Below are positions 62,431-64,000 of a stretch of 64,000 nucleotides of DNA, piece by piece. The notes beneath the pieces are model-generated. The model worked only from the letters and a program-made list of their open reading frames with translations. It made no database searches and was not told where the DNA came from. This stretch comes from Saururus chinensis (Eukaryota > Streptophyta > Magnoliopsida > Piperales > Saururaceae). Every line of letters begins with the position of its first letter. Position 1 is the first letter of the stretch. Location: positions 37,815,351 through 37,879,350 of the forward strand of contig CP141140.1 in the NCBI GenBank assembly GCA_035235625.1, written 5' to 3'. The translations under genes were made by a program, and so were the position numbers.

Positions 62431-63101
62431 ACAAGGCAGAACTAACCATCTTCTTCCTTTCGCAATTTCAAACGGAAATACCATTGATAACATTTCAAAT
62501 CATCATCTAACATCCTAAATACCATCAAAAGTCCTTCATGACTTCCAGAATGCTAAACCACACCATAATAAACTAAAACCCTATGAAATCGGGATTAAAG
62601 ATTACTATTTTCTAATCATGCCATTAGCAAACTAAAACAAGTAACTCCATTTAAAATAAGCTAAAAATTAAGAGTTTTACCATGAATAAACTGAAATTTC
62701 GAAAGTCCATTACCTTATCCCTTGATTAGACTTGGATATGATGGTCACCCTTCTTAAAAACCTTACAAAGATATAAAGTTTGAATTAAACTCCATTAAAA
62801 ATCGATTTACCAAAGAAATCCCTAATTAAAACTTAGATCTAGGGCTTGTTGAACATAAAAATCGGATTTTGAAAGCTAGGGTTTGTAGTAAAATACAAAT
62901 CAGTAGTTTTTGATGTCCAAAAATGAATTGAAATAAAGGGGAAATGGTAGATTTAGAAGAGATCAAGAAGAAAGCTAGGGTTTAGTGCTTAATTAGAGTA
63001 GGCTTACCTTAAACACCTTCTAATCCGGGCCTAATTGAGGATTAGGCTTGATCTCTCCTCCTCAGCTTATTCCCAAATATGGAAATAACTCAGGTTTGTC
63101 C

Positions 63102-63108
63102 TTTTATA
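63102..63108 (-). promoter_or_regulatory. TATA box of solo LTR 2
   Basis: TATAAAA on minus within ACTATAAAAGGAC, about 425 bp from the LTR start at 63533. It fits the orientation set by the LTR ends. Confidence 0.5.
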
Positions 63109-63538
63109 GTAAGGGTTGGGGTATGTATGGGTAAGTTATGGGGTGTAAATAGGAAAAGTAGGCTCAAAATGGGTATTTTACAAATTTGAGCATTAATTAA
63201 GTCTAAGAAAATTCTGAAAATTTTTGTATGACCTTAAGTAGATATCTGGGTTCATTTAACCCAAAAACCAAAATTTCGACGATGGGGCCCACAGGCGTCC
63301 CGCCAAAACCCTAATTTTCAGAAAAAATAGTGAAAATTCAAAAAAAAATCCCAAAAATTCACATTTGTTTTAAAATCACTTAAAACCACTAATCTTAAAG
63401 TTGATTTTGGTTAAAACCATCATAAACACCACTTATTCACGAAATCACCAAATAAATCAGAAAACGTGTTAACCACACGATAACCGATAATTAAAGAAAA
63501 CCAAAAACCGGTTTAGAGATGAGGGTCCTTACATCACG

Positions 63539-63616
63539 TGCTCTCACTCTTGCCCTCTCTCTCGTTCGAGTGTGCATGCTCTCTCTCATAAGTGTGCTCT
63601 TTCTTTCTCTCTCTGT
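63539..63616. repeat. CT-rich minisatellite, right part
   Basis: Continues the 58651-59962 array after the solo LTR ('tgctctcactcttgccctct', 'cgttcgagtgtgcatgctctc'). Joined to the left flank it restores a unit like those at 58960 and 59310. Confidence 0.8.
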
Positions 63617-63952
63617 TGTGCACATTTCTAAGGCCGCCAATGGGCCACGTGCAAGGATAATTAGTACTTTAATTAATATTATGAAAAAAGGGTATTTAGG
63701 TAATTTGGTTAATTAGTTAATTAGTGATTTATTTTAATTATGCTAATGGGCCTTAGGTGCTTGTTAGTGAGCTAATTAGTTAGCCTATTTAAATGTAAGG
63801 GTTACGCCATAAGTTGATTAGTGAATGATTAATTATTTGAGCTTCTTCCCTTTCTTCTGTGCTTCTCCCCTTTCTGTCCGATGGCCATGCCATCCGCTCT
63901 CCCATTTCCCGGTCTCCCTGTGCCGCTCCATGCTTGTGGACAATCGTTCACA
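63617..63952 (+). mobile_element. Putative 5' LTR of a retrotransposon cut by the window end
   Basis: A possible LTR starting TGTGCAC and ending GTTCACA (TG...CA with complementary TGTG/CACA ends), immediately followed by a primer-binding site. A TATTTAAAT box lies at 63786-63794. The start is the less certain boundary because it abuts the CT array and no target duplication can be checked. The internal region lies beyond the window. Confidence 0.45.
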
Positions 63953-63955
63953 TCA

Positions 63956-63969
63956 TTGGTACCAGAGCC
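63956..63969 (+). other. Primer-binding site, tRNA-iMet type
   Basis: TTGGTACCAGAGCC matches, with one substitution, the TGGTATCAGAGCC complement of the initiator methionine tRNA 3' end that most plant LTR retrotransposons use. It lies three bases after the terminal CA of the putative LTR. Confidence 0.7.
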
Positions 63970-64000
63970 ATTACGATTCCAAGCCATTGTTCTCACTTCA

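Larger units (their letters stand above)
60149..63533 (-). mobile_element. Solo LTR 2 (Gypsy chromovirus-like), 3,385 bp
   Basis: Begins TGTCACGCCCCGG and ends GGTCCTTACA, flanked by TCACG on both sides (60144-60148 and 63534-63538). Read on minus it starts TGTAAGGACCC and ends CCGGGGCGTGACA, the usual ends of plant Tekay/Del-type Gypsy LTRs, and a TATAAAA box lies on minus at 63102-63108. No gag or pol lies within, so this is a long solo LTR. It contains an internal tandem repeat (60815-61040) and GC-rich TTCGAACG/CGATCG motifs (62261-62430). Confidence 0.8.

Noticed and set aside
63540..63716. 65-codon ORF at the right end
   Set aside because: It starts inside the CT array and runs into a putative LTR; no family resemblance.
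1..64000. CRISPR array, rRNA, tRNA or bacterial operon
   Set aside because: Repeats are not regularly spaced short direct repeats with unique spacers; no cloverleaf or rRNA core sequence was recognised; genes have introns and plant families.

Overview
This is nuclear DNA from a flowering plant, probably repeat-rich intergenic or pericentromeric sequence. The evidence is spliceosomal GT-AG introns, long AT-rich non-coding stretches, plant transposon families (RepHel Helitron, MuDR-type MULE, Copia gag, Gypsy-type LTRs), a plant mobile domain gene and plant F-box paralogues. I see no sign of bacterial or organellar organisation. The species cannot be named from the sequence. I found no coding gene that is clearly intact; every recognisable protein-coding locus carries stops or frameshifts.

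Layout. 1-3.4 kb is a patchwork of diverged direct repeats. 3.4-8.9 kb is AT-rich with no gene recognised. About 8.9-14.5 kb (minus strand) holds a decayed autonomous Helitron: N-terminal exon, Helitron-like N domain, HUH Rep segment, PIF1-type helicase and possible RPA-like remnants. 15,558-22,450 is a complete-ended MULE: an exact 9-bp target-site duplication, roughly 290-bp terminal inverted repeats made of stacked palindromes, a broken MURA transposase and, downstream in the same orientation, a spliced but broken plant mobile domain (MAIN-like) gene. 24.6-44.7 kb holds four related minus-strand F-box pseudogenes spaced about 6-7 kb apart, with a DUF724-like fragment, a 1.35-kb tandem duplication, other segmental duplications and a Copia gag remnant between or beside them. 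44.7-50 kb is mostly featureless.

50,055-51,481 is a solo LTR with an exact 5-bp target duplication. 51.5-58.6 kb has low-complexity sequence, diverged repeats and short inverted repeats, but no gene I can recognise. 58.65-63.6 kb is a CT-rich, CTCGAG-rich minisatellite. It was interrupted by a 166-bp hairpin MITE, whose right target duplication was then hit by a 3.4-kb solo LTR; removing both restores a continuous array. The window ends just inside another LTR retrotransposon, at its putative 5' LTR and tRNA-iMet-type primer-binding site.

How the parts relate. The genes are relics of mobile elements and of a birth-and-death F-box family rather than a working pathway. The most notable items are the MULE that carries a mobile-domain gene with introns, its palindrome-stacked ends, a 15-bp motif shared by two otherwise different LTRs, and a run of stop codons that look like CGA to TGA transitions at arginine positions, consistent with loss of methylated cytosines.
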